DNA of 64,000 nucleotides from Streptomyces rapamycinicus NRRL 5491. Its GTDB lineage: Bacteria > Actinomycetota > Actinomycetes > Streptomycetales > Streptomycetaceae. Numbering within the stretch: position 1 is the stretch's first letter; the number at the start of each line of letters is the position of its first letter. This document shows, piece after piece, positions 31,131 through 40,176 of this stretch. The notes beneath the pieces were generated by a model. That model saw nothing but the letters and a program-made list of their open reading frames with translations, was not told the DNA's origin and made no database searches. Both the position numbers and the translations under genes were made by a program. The stretch is taken from the NCBI RefSeq assembly GCF_024298965.1, contig NZ_CP085193.1, positions 9,858,001 through 9,922,000 on the forward strand, in the 5' to 3' direction.

Positions 31131-31163
31131 ACTACGACAAACACCCGAAGACAGAAAAAGGAG

Positions 31164-32315
31164 TCAGCAGTACGGCTTCCAGAGCTCGTACTCCAGGGCG
31201 TCGGAAATCGCGGGCGAGGAGTCGCGCAGGCGGTCGAGCATGGCGCGATTGTGCTCGCGGATCTCCTCGTCGTACCCGGCCAGCGGGCTGTCCTCGGACA
31301 GGTCCAGCAGCCACAGCGGCCGGAGCGTCGCGCCGCGCAGTGCCTTTCCTTCCGCGGTCTCGGTGCCCGCGTGCAGCCAGCGCACTCCCGGGAGCCGTAC
31401 CTGCGTGTAATAGGTGAGGTTGAAGTACTCGGCGGCCGAGACGAGTTGGTCGTGGTCGAAGCCGAGCGCCCGCAGGTACACGGTGTCGCCACATCGGTAG
31501 TACAGGCAGAAGCCGACGGGCGGTTCGCCGGCGCGCGAGCACAGCACCACCTCGGCGCGCGAACCGGCGAGTTCACCCTGCTCGCGGAAGGACTCGGCGA
31601 TCGGGGCCACGTCGACAGTCCTGCCGTAGCGCAGTAGCGAACGGGCCAGCAGCCGGGCGACGTCCTGCCAGCAGTCGGCGAGCGTCCGGTGCTCCACCTC
31701 GTATCCGGCCCTCTCGAACTTCCGTACCTCGCTGCGGATACGGCGGGCCCGGTGCGCCGACAGCGATTCCAGCCAGGCGTGGTAGCCGCCGGGCGGGATC
31801 CCGATCCAGGCGTCGGTACTCAGCGCGACCGGGGCGGTCCGCACCCCCGCCGCCCGCAGCGCCCGCACATCCTCGGTGGTCAGGTACATCGCCACGCGGG
31901 CGATCTTCGAGTCCTCGTGCAGGGGGGAGCGCAGCGCGCGGACCGCGTCGAGCACCGCGGCGGCGGCCTCGGTCCGATCGGTTCCCTCGCCGGTGAGCAG
32001 ATGCGCCAGGTAGCCGCGGCGCTGGCCGATGAGCAGGCCGCCCGGCTCGGGCGCCGGCAGGCCGCGCGCGGTCAGCAGGTCGTGCCACCGCAGCTGCGGG
32101 TTGGCTTCGTCGGTCACCGCCGCCACGGGGATCGCGGCCCTGCCGCCGCCCGGGGTCTCCACGTGCAGTCCGCCGGAGACCGACCCGGGCTCGAGGAAGG
32201 CGCACTGCCGCAGCCACAGCGCCGACGAGTAGAACCTGCCGTCGGCGAGCCGGTCCCACTCGGTGTCCCCGAGCCCGCCGATGGCGTCGGCGAAAGTGTC
32301 CGTCGTGGCGGTCAT
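31164..32315 (-). CDS. FemX/GNAT-like acyltransferase
   Basis: 383 residues. The second half resembles the BioF2/FemABX-like acetyltransferase fold: HRARRIRSEVRKFERAGYEVE, then CLYYRCGDTVYLRALGFDHD and a LTYYTQVRLPGVRWLHAGTE-type segment. Start is MTATTD, behind GGGAGG; the longer open frame has no ribosome binding site. Family members transfer acetyl or aminoacyl groups, the latter from aminoacyl-tRNA. Between the Dap genes and an ATP-grasp ligase it may add an acyl or amino acid unit. It is divergent from the ATP-grasp gene across four SARP-type repeats. Confidence 0.7.
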   Translation of the reverse strand: MTATTDTFADAIGGLGDTEWDRLADGRFYSSALWLRQCAFLEPGSVSGGLHVETPGGGRAAIPVAAVTDEANPQLRWHDLLTARGLPAPEPGGLLIGQRRGYLAHLLTGEGTDRTEAAAAVLDAVRALRSPLHEDSKIARVAMYLTTEDVRALRAAGVRTAPVALSTDAWIGIPPGGYHAWLESLSAHRARRIRSEVRKFERAGYEVEHRTLADCWQDVARLLARSLLRYGRTVDVAPIAESFREQGELAGSRAEVVLCSRAGEPPVGFCLYYRCGDTVYLRALGFDHDQLVSAAEYFNLTYYTQVRLPGVRWLHAGTETAEGKALRGATLRPLWLLDLSEDSPLAGYDEEIREHNRAMLDRLRDSSPAISDALEYELWKPYC

Positions 32316-32462
32316 GGCGCCTCCCATAGTCTCTGCCTGACCGTGCCCGCGAGCTCGCTGCGCGATCGGACGCCGAGTAACGTTCCCCCATTGCCGCACA
32401 GCCATTTCTTTCGGCTGTTCAAGTATCTAGTGTTAACACAGATGCTCCACGTCCACATGGGG

Positions 32463-32506
32463 CCATTGAGCGGCAGTTGAGTCGCAGTTGAGTCGCGCAT
32501 GAGATC
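32463..32506 (+). promoter_or_regulatory. Four SARP-type 11-bp direct repeats in a divergent promoter
   Basis: CCATTGAGCGG, CAGTTGAGTCG, CAGTTGAGTCG and CGCATGAGATC are four consecutive 11-mers with TTGAG/ATGAG in register. The pattern is typical of SARP operators, and the core TTGAGTCGC is shared with the sbnA promoters. They end 66 bp before the ATP-grasp ATG at 32573, with a possible -10 near CGTTGATT. The GNAT-like gene diverges on the other side. Confidence 0.75.
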
Positions 32507-32572
32507 GGGGTGAAACGTTGATTCCCGCGGGCTGAGGGGCTCAGTCACCATCGAGCGGGAGTTGGAGACTTC

Positions 32573-33970
32573 ATGTCGGCGGACCGGGTAGCAGCCCAGT
32601 ACAACGAGGAGTTCCGCATACCGGGCAGTGACTTGCCCACGGTCGCCCAGCACGTCAAGGACTTCCCGACGCTCGCCCCCTGGCATGGCGAGTATTTGGC
32701 CAGGCCCCTCTTCGTCGCCGAGCGTGAGATGCGCGAGTTCGCCGATGACCTGCAGCATCTCATCGACACGGTTTTTTCCTTGCCGGACCGGATGTTCGGC
32801 GGCGATCTGGACGCATTCCGGTCGGTGCTCGGCATCAGCGACGGCCGCTGGGAAGCGATACGGCGGTTCGGTGACGTACCGCCACCCCAGTTCGGCCGGG
32901 CCGACATGTACCACGACGGCACCTCGTTCAAACTCCTCGAGTTCAATCTGGGGAGCGAGGCCGGCGGCTGGGGCCTCGCGAGTGAAATCTCCAGGGCGAC
33001 GATGGAGATTGACGCCTTCGCCGACTTCGCGCGCCGGAATCGGCTTGGTTACGTGCATCCCATTCGCGCCGTGGTGGAGGCGCTGCGCCACTTCGCCGCC
33101 CGGGTGGCACCCGGGCGCGAACCGGTGGTGGCCCTGCTTGAATGGCGTGGGGGTCTGAAGGACTACGGCGAACTCTGGCTCAACTTCCAGTCCGCACTGC
33201 GCTCGGCGGGCCTGGACATCCTGGTGGCCGAGGTCTCCGACGTGCACGAACGCGGCGGGGCGCTCTACCTCGGGGACACGAAGATCGACGTGGTCTACCG
33301 CTCCTTCGTCCCGGACCAGATCGCCGAGGAGCCCGACGGCTGGGACCTGGTCGCGCCCCTGCTGCGTGCGCACCGGGCGGGCGAGACGCTGACATGGACC
33401 CCGCTTTCCAGCAACATGTTCGCCAACAAGGCCTGTATGGCGCTGCTTTCGGATCCGGCGTGGCGGCGCGACCTCGGCGAGGACGAGTGCCGGCTCATCG
33501 ACCGGGTGCTGCCCTGGACCCGGCTGATCAACACGGACGCGCTCAAGACCGACCTCGTCGACGAATGCGTGGCGCGGCGCGAGCAGTTGATCCTGAAGGT
33601 CAACGGGCGCGGCGGGGGAGTGGGCGCCGTGGTGGGCTGGGAAACGGACGACGCCACTTGGCGGCGGGCTCTGGAGGACTCCGCCGCCGAAGGATGTGTC
33701 GTACAACAGCGGGTGATCCCCCGGCCCGAGCTCGTGGTGGACCCGGTATCCGGGGAAACCGAGGAATGGCATGCGGCCTATGGCATGTTCTACACCCCGC
33801 ACGGCTGTGCCGGAGCGTTCGCCAAGGTGGTGCCGACCGGTTCGGGCGGCATCATTTCCATCGCGGCGCACGCCAAGGCGCGCAGCGCGGCCGTCTTCCA
33901 TCAGAGCCAGCTGCCCGTCTGGGGCGAAGTGCCTGCCGTGGGCGAATTGCCCGCCGATGCGCCGAAGTAA
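32573..33970 (+). CDS. ATP-grasp-type ligase (second)
   Basis: 465 residues. FKLLEFNLGSEAGG matches the metal- and nucleotide-binding region of ATP-grasp proteins, and EQLILKVNGRGGGVGAVVG looks like the ATP-binding Lys and Gly-rich loop. Motif order suggests a circularly permuted ATP-grasp, as in glutathionylspermidine synthase-like enzymes. These form amide bonds between a carboxylate and an amine. With the ligase at 19678, the NRPS and the GNAT-like protein, the pathway has several independent amide-forming steps. The exporter gene follows after 9 bp, so the pair is one operon from the four-repeat promoter. Confidence 0.75.
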   Translation: MSADRVAAQYNEEFRIPGSDLPTVAQHVKDFPTLAPWHGEYLARPLFVAEREMREFADDLQHLIDTVFSLPDRMFGGDLDAFRSVLGISDGRWEAIRRFGDVPPPQFGRADMYHDGTSFKLLEFNLGSEAGGWGLASEISRATMEIDAFADFARRNRLGYVHPIRAVVEALRHFAARVAPGREPVVALLEWRGGLKDYGELWLNFQSALRSAGLDILVAEVSDVHERGGALYLGDTKIDVVYRSFVPDQIAEEPDGWDLVAPLLRAHRAGETLTWTPLSSNMFANKACMALLSDPAWRRDLGEDECRLIDRVLPWTRLINTDALKTDLVDECVARREQLILKVNGRGGGVGAVVGWETDDATWRRALEDSAAEGCVVQQRVIPRPELVVDPVSGETEEWHAAYGMFYTPHGCAGAFAKVVPTGSGGIISIAAHAKARSAAVFHQSQLPVWGEVPAVGELPADAPK

Positions 33971-33979
33971 AGAGAAGTC

Positions 33980-35344
33980 ATGATGTCGCGGCATTCCCCC
34001 GCGCCTTCGGCGTGGCGGCGGATTCAGACGGCCTGGGGTCTGCCGGACCTCGCGGGAAAGGGCCGCTTCGTCACGGCCAATCTGATCGACAGCCTGGGCA
34101 ACGGGTTGGTGATGGCGTTCACCGTCGTCTTCTTCGTGAAGACGACGTCGCTGTCACTGGTCGCCGTCGGCGCCGCGCTGACCGCCGGACAGCTGCTCGC
34201 CCTGCCCGTTCCGCCCTTTATCGGGTCCCTGTTGGACAAATACGGTCCGCGTATCGTGGTCGCTGCGGGCAACTGGATTTCGGTGGCCGGATTCATCGGT
34301 TTCCTGTTCTCGCACGCGGCCTGGCAGATCGTGCTGTGGCAGTTCGTGGTGCAACTGGGTTCCACCGCCTTCTGGATGGGCAACAGTCCGCTCATCGTGC
34401 TGGTCGCCCGGGGCGTCGAGCGGGCCCGCTGGTTCGGCTTCGTGCGTGCCCTCCGCAATGTCGGCGTCGGTTTCGGCGGCGCCGCGTCCGCGGTGGCCCT
34501 GAGCATCGGAACCGTCACCTGGCTGCGGGCGGTGATGGTGATCAACGTGGTCACCTTCGCCGTCGCGGGCTGGCTCGTGATCACCTTCCGGGGCGCGGAC
34601 GGGAGCGGGGCGGCCGATGCCGGCCCCGCGGAGGCGAAGCCCGCCGAGCCGGAGCGGGCGGCGGGCGAAGCCACCGGACAACCCTCGGGCGGCTTTCGCA
34701 CCGTACTGAAGGACACCCGGTATCTGCGGCTGGTCGCGACGAACATCGCCTTCGCCTTCGCCTCCACGGTGGTCGCGGTGCTGCTCGCCGTCTACGTGGC
34801 GGACAACCTCGCTGTCGGCTCCTGGATCGTCGGCGTGCTCGTCGTGCTGAACACGGTCATGGTCGCGCTGCTCCAGACGCTCGCCAGCCGGTGGATCGAG
34901 GCCCGCAGACCGGCGGCGGTGCTGGTGCTGGCCCTGCTGTTCAACGCGGCGGCGTTCGCCGTCTTCGGCACGCTGCTCGTGCTGCCCGGCTGGGCGGTGA
35001 TCGCCGGGCTGCTGATCGCGATGGTGCTCTACACCGTGGGCGAGATCCTCGGCTCGCCGCCGACCAGCGAACTGAGCGTGGTGATGGCGCCCGAGCATCT
35101 GCGGGGCCGCTATCTGGGCGTCTACCAGCTGTCCTGGTCGGTCGGCGGTGCCGTCGCCCCGGCGCTGCTCACAGCGCTGCTGGAGGGCGGTGCGGCGCTG
35201 CCCTGGGTGTTCCTCACCGCGATCAGCGTGCTGGCCGTACCGCTCGTGCTCGGGCTCGACCGGCGGCCCGCGGCCACGAGCGAGGCCGCACCGGCCGGGG
35301 ACGCCGCCTCCGTGGAGCAACTCGACGGCGGCCCCGTCGGCTGA
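33980..35344 (+). CDS. MFS efflux transporter
   Basis: 454 residues with about 12 hydrophobic segments and a charged, Ala/Glu-rich central loop (near residues 210-235) splitting them six and six. ALPVPPFIGSLLDKYGPR fits the family's conserved loop between helices 2 and 3. It is likely a proton-driven exporter in the cytoplasmic membrane. It is co-transcribed with the second ATP-grasp ligase, so it probably exports the middle pathway's product, although rapG begins just beyond. ATG at 33980 or 33983 could be used. Confidence 0.87.
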   Translation: MMSRHSPAPSAWRRIQTAWGLPDLAGKGRFVTANLIDSLGNGLVMAFTVVFFVKTTSLSLVAVGAALTAGQLLALPVPPFIGSLLDKYGPRIVVAAGNWISVAGFIGFLFSHAAWQIVLWQFVVQLGSTAFWMGNSPLIVLVARGVERARWFGFVRALRNVGVGFGGAASAVALSIGTVTWLRAVMVINVVTFAVAGWLVITFRGADGSGAADAGPAEAKPAEPERAAGEATGQPSGGFRTVLKDTRYLRLVATNIAFAFASTVVAVLLAVYVADNLAVGSWIVGVLVVLNTVMVALLQTLASRWIEARRPAAVLVLALLFNAAAFAVFGTLLVLPGWAVIAGLLIAMVLYTVGEILGSPPTSELSVVMAPEHLRGRYLGVYQLSWSVGGAVAPALLTALLEGGAALPWVFLTAISVLAVPLVLGLDRRPAATSEAAPAGDAASVEQLDGGPVG

Positions 35345-35356
35345 GCCTGCCCGGGT

Positions 35357-36349
35357 TCAGCTGTCGGTCAGCCCGGTTGAGCGGGCGTACTCGGTGGGCG
35401 TCTGGCCGTAGGTCTTCTTGAAGACCCGGATGAAGTGGCTGCTGTCGGCGAACTGCCAGTGGGCGGCGAGTTCCGAGACGCTCAGCCTGCCGGCCGAGGC
35501 GATGAGAGCGCGGCGGGCCTCTTCCAGCCGCCGGTGACGGATGTAGGCGATCAACGACTCTCCCGCCACGGTGAACGCCCGCTGCAAGGTGCGTAAGGAG
35601 ACGTTGAGTTCACGCGCCAGCATCGTGGGGGAGAGCTCGGGGTCGGTGAGGTGGCTGTCCGCGAGGTCCTTCGCGGCCCCGGCGAGCGCGGGCGCCAGCC
35701 GGGGCTCCACATCGTCGAACCGACGCCTCGCCACCGACTGGGCCAGTTCGAGCAGGGTGCTGTGGGCGGCTTGCACACCGGCCGGGCCCAGGCCGGTCAT
35801 GGTCTCGTACACCATATTCGCGTGGGCCACCAGCAGGCGTACCTCGGCCGAATCCGCGGGCCCGGTGACGGCCCGGTTTCCCAGCAGTGGGGTGAGCGGC
35901 CCGGGAGGCAGCAGAAGGATCTTCACCGTCGTGTGCGGCGCCGCCTCGAAGCGCCACGGCTGCCCGACGTGCCGGAGGAGGAACTGCCCGGCCGCCACGG
36001 TGTGCCGGTCCCGATCGCGCGAACCTGCCAACGTCCATGCGCCGCGTTTCACGACGTACATCCGTACCCGGTCCTCCACACCGCCCAGCGCGTGTGCGGT
36101 CCGGATGGCCGACATGCTGTGGAGATCGGTGAACGCCAGGTCGCGGACCTTGGCGGCGCGGCTCCTGACCCGGAAGTCACCGGTCACATCCCGGTTGAAG
36201 CTCCGCAGCGGCAAGCCGTCGCCGAGCTCCGCGTCCCACCCGCGCTGGAAGGCCTGGAAGAATCCTTGTGGTGCCGCGCCCGGGACGGTGGAGTCCACGG
36301 AGAACGCCCCGCGCGATCCGTCGGCCTCCGCTCCAGCGCCGTTGGTCAT
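35357..36349 (-). CDS. rapG: RapG: AraC-family regulator
   Basis: 330 residues. The C-terminal AraC/XylS domain has two helix-turn-helices: ELSPTMLARELNVSLRTLQR and LSVSELAAHWQFADSSHFIR, then FKKTYGQTPTEYAR. The N-terminal half is the AraC-like ligand-binding type. Start is MTNGAG behind GAAGGGA; the open frame continues upstream through the intergenic promoter. It is divergent from rapH. In rapamycin producers RapG is, from memory, a positive regulator of rapamycin synthesis. It marks the left border of the recognisable rap genes here. Confidence 0.88.
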   Translation of the reverse strand: MTNGAGAEADGSRGAFSVDSTVPGAAPQGFFQAFQRGWDAELGDGLPLRSFNRDVTGDFRVRSRAAKVRDLAFTDLHSMSAIRTAHALGGVEDRVRMYVVKRGAWTLAGSRDRDRHTVAAGQFLLRHVGQPWRFEAAPHTTVKILLLPPGPLTPLLGNRAVTGPADSAEVRLLVAHANMVYETMTGLGPAGVQAAHSTLLELAQSVARRRFDDVEPRLAPALAGAAKDLADSHLTDPELSPTMLARELNVSLRTLQRAFTVAGESLIAYIRHRRLEEARRALIASAGRLSVSELAAHWQFADSSHFIRVFKKTYGQTPTEYARSTGLTDS

Positions 36350-36397
36350 CCGCCGGTCCCTTCGCCTGTGTTGCTCCGGCTTTGTCTTGTGGCGGTC

Positions 36398-36463
36398 ATA
36401 TTCCACCAGACGGCGGTGTGGTTCAAGTTCGTGTTGTGTGCACCTTCCTGGGCTGCGAAACAG
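36398..36463 (+). promoter_or_regulatory. rapH upstream promoter block shared with 7981-8048
   Basis: TGTGGTTCAAGTTCG and CTTCCTGGGCTGC within the rapG-rapH divergent region match a block at 7981-8048, with GGCGGATGAAGGCCC further down also similar. It lies 160-220 bp before rapH and may contain the rapH promoter or a regulator site. Confidence 0.4.
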
Positions 36464-36619
36464 GGCAACCCCGGGCTGTTCCGGGCGGATGAAGGCCCGA
36501 ACAGACCGCTTGGCCTGAACCCCACTAGAGCTCCGCAATGTACTCGTCGATCAGCCGCAGAAGAGTCCGCGGTCACATACTTTGCGGTGGAAAGCAATTG
36601 GGTTGTCCGACGTGAGGTG

Positions 36620-39340
36620 ATGCCTGCCGTGGAGTGCTATGAACTGGACGCCCGCGATGACGAGCTCAGAAAACTGGAGGAGGTTGTGGACCGGGCGGGC
36701 AACGGCCGGGGTGTGGTGGTCACCATCACCGGACCGATCGCCTGCGGCAAGACCGAACTGCTCGACGCAGCCGCCGCGAAGGCCGACGCCATCACGTTAC
36801 GAGCGGTCTGCTCCGCGGAGGAACAGGCACTCCCGTACGCCCTGATCGGGCAGCTCATCGACAACCCGGCGCTCGCCTCCCACGCGCTGGAGCCGGCCTG
36901 CCCGACCCTCCCGGGCGAGCACCTGTCGCCGGAGGCCGAGAACCGGCTGCGCAGCGACCTCACCCGTACCCTGCTGGCGCTCGCCGCCGAACGGCCGGTG
37001 CTGATCGGCATCGACGACGTGCACCACGCCGACACCGCCTCTTTGAACTGCCTGCTCCACCTGGCCCGAAGGGTCGGCTCGGCCCGGATCGCCATGGTCC
37101 TCACCGAGTTGCGCCGGCTCACCCCGGCCCACTCACAGTTCCAGGCCGAGCTGCTCAGCCTGGGGCACCACCGCGAGATCGCGCTGCGCCCGCTCAGCCC
37201 GAAGCACACCGCCGAGCTGGTCCGCGCCGGTCTCGGTCCCGACGTCGACGAGGACGTGCTCACGGGGTTGTACCGGGCGACCGGCGGCAACCTGAACCTC
37301 ACCCGCGGACTGATCAACGATGTGCGGGAGGCCTGGGAGACGGGAGGGACGGGCATCAGCGCGGGCCGCGCGTACCGGCTGGCATACCTCGGTTCCCTCT
37401 ACCGCTGCGGCCCGGTCCCGTTGCGGGTCGCACGGGTGGCCGCCGTGCTGGGCCAGAGCGCCAACACCACCCTGGTGCGCTGGATCAGCGGGCTCAACGC
37501 GGACGCGGTGGGCGAGGCAACCGAGATCCTCACCGAAGGCGGCCTGCTGCACGACCTGCGGTTCCCGCACCCGGCGGCCCGTTCGGTGGTACTCAACGAC
37601 ATGTCCGCCCAGGAACGACGCCGCCTGCACCGGTCCGCTCTGGAAGTGCTGGACGACGTGCCCGTGGAAGTGGTCGCGCACCACCAGGTCGGCGCCGGTC
37701 TCCTGCACGGCCCGAAGGCCGCCGAGATATTCGCCAAGGCCGGCCAGGAGCTGCATGTGCGCGGCGAGTTGGACACCGCGTCCGACTATCTGCAACTGGC
37801 CCACCAGGCCTCCGACGACGCCGTCACCCGGGCCGGGCTGCGGGTCGAGGCCGTGGCGATCGAGCGCCGCCGCAACCCGCTGGCCTCGAGCCGGCACCTC
37901 GACGAGCTGACCGTCGCCGCCCGTGCCGGGCTGCTCTTCCCCGAGCACACGGCGCTGATGATCCGCTGGCTGGGCGTCGGCGGGCGGTCCGGCGAGGCAG
38001 CCGGGCTGCTGGCCTCGCAGCGCCCCCGTGCGGTCACCGACCAGGACAGGGCCCATATGCGGGCCGCCGAGGTATCGCTCGCGCTGGTCAGCCCCGGCAC
38101 GTCCGGCCCGGACCGGCGGCCGCGTCCGCTCACGCCGGATGAGCTCGCGAACCTGCCGAAGGCGGCCCGGCTCTGCGCGATCGCCGACAATGCCGTCATG
38201 TCGGCCCTGCGCGGTCGTCCCGAGCTCGCCGCGGCCGAGGCGGAGAACGTCCTGCAGCACGCCGACTCGGCGGCGGCCGGCACCACCGCCCTCGCCGCGC
38301 TGACCGCCTTGCTGTACGCGGAGAACACCGACACCGCTCAGCTCTGGGCCGACAAGCTGGTCTCCGAGACCGGGGCGTCGAACGAGGAGGAGGCGGGCTA
38401 CGCGGGGCCGCGCGCCGAAGCCGCGTTGCGTCGCGGCGACCTGGCCGCGGCGGTCGAGGCAGGCAGCACCGTTCTGGACCACCGGCGGCTCTCGACGCTC
38501 GGCATCACCGCCGCGCTACCGCTGAGCAGCGCGGTGGCCGCCGCCATCCGGCTGGGCGAGACCGAGCGGGCGGAGAAGTGGCTCGCCCAGCCGCTGCCGC
38601 AGGCCATCCAGGACGGCCTGTTCGGCCTGCACCTGCTCTCGGCGCGCGGCCAGTACAGCCTCGCCACGGGCCAGCACGAGTCGGCGTACACGGCGTTTCG
38701 CACCTGCGGGGAACGTATGCGGAACTGGGGCGTTGACGTGCCGGGTCTGTCCCTGTGGCGCGTCGACGCCGCCGAGGCGCTGCTGCACGGCCGCGACCGG
38801 GACGAGGGCCGACGGCTCGTCGACGAGCAACTCACCCGTGCGATGGGACCCCGTTCCCGCGCCTTGACGCTGCGGGTGCAGGCGGCGTACAGCCCGCCGG
38901 CGAAGCGGGTCGACCTGCTCGATGAAGCGGCCGACCTGCTGCTCTCCTGCAACGACCAGTACGAGCGGGCACGGGTGCTCGCCGACCTGAGCGAGACGTT
39001 CAGCGCGCTCCGGCACCACAGCCGGGCGCGGGGACTGCTTCGGCAGGCCCGGCACCTGGCCGCCCAGCGCGGCGCGATACCGCTGCTGCGCCGACTCGGG
39101 GCCAAGCCCGGAGGCCCCGGCTGGCTGGAGGAATCCGGCCTGCCGCAGCGGATCAAGTCGCTGACCGACGCGGAGCGGCGGGTGGCGTCGCTGGCCGCCG
39201 GCGGACAGACCAACCGCGTGATCGCCGACCAGCTCTTCGTCACGGCCAGCACGGTGGAGCAGCACCTCACGAACGTCTTCCGCAAGCTGGGGGTCAAGGG
39301 CCGCCAGCACCTGCCGGCCGAACTCGTCAAGGCGGAATAG
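36620..39340 (+). CDS. rapH: RapH: LuxR-family LAL transcriptional activator
   Basis: 906 residues. Walker A GPIACGKTEL is near residue 34 and Walker B is VLIGIDDVHHAD. A long helical middle follows, then a C-terminal LuxR HTH (LTDAERRVASLAAGGQTNRV, then TVEQHLTNVFRKLGVKGR). The start MPAVECYEL has GAGG only 2 bp away, so an upstream GTG (36617 or near 36588) is possible. A TTA codon at 36797-36799 (codon 60) predicts bldA control. RapH-type proteins activate rapamycin-family PKS genes. It is divergent from rapG and convergent with rapI. Confidence 0.93.
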   Translation: MPAVECYELDARDDELRKLEEVVDRAGNGRGVVVTITGPIACGKTELLDAAAAKADAITLRAVCSAEEQALPYALIGQLIDNPALASHALEPACPTLPGEHLSPEAENRLRSDLTRTLLALAAERPVLIGIDDVHHADTASLNCLLHLARRVGSARIAMVLTELRRLTPAHSQFQAELLSLGHHREIALRPLSPKHTAELVRAGLGPDVDEDVLTGLYRATGGNLNLTRGLINDVREAWETGGTGISAGRAYRLAYLGSLYRCGPVPLRVARVAAVLGQSANTTLVRWISGLNADAVGEATEILTEGGLLHDLRFPHPAARSVVLNDMSAQERRRLHRSALEVLDDVPVEVVAHHQVGAGLLHGPKAAEIFAKAGQELHVRGELDTASDYLQLAHQASDDAVTRAGLRVEAVAIERRRNPLASSRHLDELTVAARAGLLFPEHTALMIRWLGVGGRSGEAAGLLASQRPRAVTDQDRAHMRAAEVSLALVSPGTSGPDRRPRPLTPDELANLPKAARLCAIADNAVMSALRGRPELAAAEAENVLQHADSAAAGTTALAALTALLYAENTDTAQLWADKLVSETGASNEEEAGYAGPRAEAALRRGDLAAAVEAGSTVLDHRRLSTLGITAALPLSSAVAAAIRLGETERAEKWLAQPLPQAIQDGLFGLHLLSARGQYSLATGQHESAYTAFRTCGERMRNWGVDVPGLSLWRVDAAEALLHGRDRDEGRRLVDEQLTRAMGPRSRALTLRVQAAYSPPAKRVDLLDEAADLLLSCNDQYERARVLADLSETFSALRHHSRARGLLRQARHLAAQRGAIPLLRRLGAKPGGPGWLEESGLPQRIKSLTDAERRVASLAAGGQTNRVIADQLFVTASTVEQHLTNVFRKLGVKGRQHLPAELVKAE

Positions 39341-39393
39341 CCGCAGAAGCCACGGGACCGCGCCGCTTGGGAGGGGGAACGGGCGGCGTGTGG

Positions 39394-40176
39394 TCAGGCG
39401 TCCCCGCGGCGGGCGACGACCTGGTAGATGTCGGTGCCGGCGAAGAGCGGCTCCTGCTCGCTGAGGACCGTGAAGCCCTGCCCGCGCAGCAGTGTGAGGA
39501 CCTCGTCGAGCCTGCCGTCGATGTCGTGCACCTCGGTGACGACCTGGCGGATGCGCGGCCAGTCGGCCGCGTCGATCCCGGCCATCACATGCCGCTCGTT
39601 CTTCTCCACATCGATCTTGAGCAGTCCGATCGAGGTGATGCCCCGCTCCGCGATGACGTCGGAGAGGCGTACGACGGACGTCTCGATCACCTGGCTGGTG
39701 TCCGGCAGCTCGGCCAGCATCCGGTCGGCGGCCTCGGCACTGTACCCGCCGTTGATGGCGAGCCTGCGCAGCAGCTCCGCGCGGGTCGCCGGATCCGGGT
39801 GGAAGCCCGACATCATCGTGGTATCCGTGTAGAACGTCATCTTGCCGCGGCCGGCCACGTCCGAGACCGCGCACTGCTCGAACCGGCCCGCGATGCCGTA
39901 CCGCTCGGCATTGGCCCTGAGCGCGGCGTACGGCACCGGCGCCGGCTCGAAGGCGTGCACCGTGACATCGGGGCACTCCAGGTGGGCGAAGAGCGAGAAC
40001 ATGCCGATGTTCGCGCCGACGTCGAAGACCACGTCACCCGCTCGCAGCTCAAGGCCGCGCCGCAAGTAGCACCGCTCGGCGAAGATCTCCTGGTAGAGGA
40101 ACTGCGCCTCGCCCGGGTTGACGTGGGCGACGGTCTTGCCGTTCGGCAGCTTGATGGTCTGCACGGACGCGCTCAC
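39394..40176 (-). CDS. rapI: RapI: FkbM-type O-methyltransferase
   Basis: 260 residues, FkbM family SAM methyltransferase. VVFDVGANIGMFSLF is motif I, VHAFEPAPVPYAAL the acidic loop and LLKIDVEKNERHVM a family hallmark. I start at GTG 40176, which overlaps the rapJ stop (GTGA), giving the family's usual length of about 260; a longer frame would run into rapJ. From established rapamycin work, RapI methylates the 39-OH of the cyclohexane ring derived from the RapK product. Confidence 0.92.
   Translation of the reverse strand: MSASVQTIKLPNGKTVAHVNPGEAQFLYQEIFAERCYLRRGLELRAGDVVFDVGANIGMFSLFAHLECPDVTVHAFEPAPVPYAALRANAERYGIAGRFEQCAVSDVAGRGKMTFYTDTTMMSGFHPDPATRAELLRRLAINGGYSAEAADRMLAELPDTSQVIETSVVRLSDVIAERGITSIGLLKIDVEKNERHVMAGIDAADWPRIRQVVTEVHDIDGRLDEVLTLLRGQGFTVLSEQEPLFAGTDIYQVVARRGDA

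Larger units (their letters stand above)
30049..31158 (-). repeat. 1,110-bp inverted repeat, copy 2
   Basis: Reverse complement of 21021-22130. The outer end stops 5 bp before the stop codon of the GNAT-like gene (31164), and the inner end stops just after the AGGAGAACC ribosome binding site, so the copy was joined in at gene borders. The 7.9 kb between the copies holds sbnB, MbtH, thioesterase, NRPS and the oxygenase. Recombination between copies would invert that block and still leave each operon with a promoter and sbnA. Confidence 0.95.
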
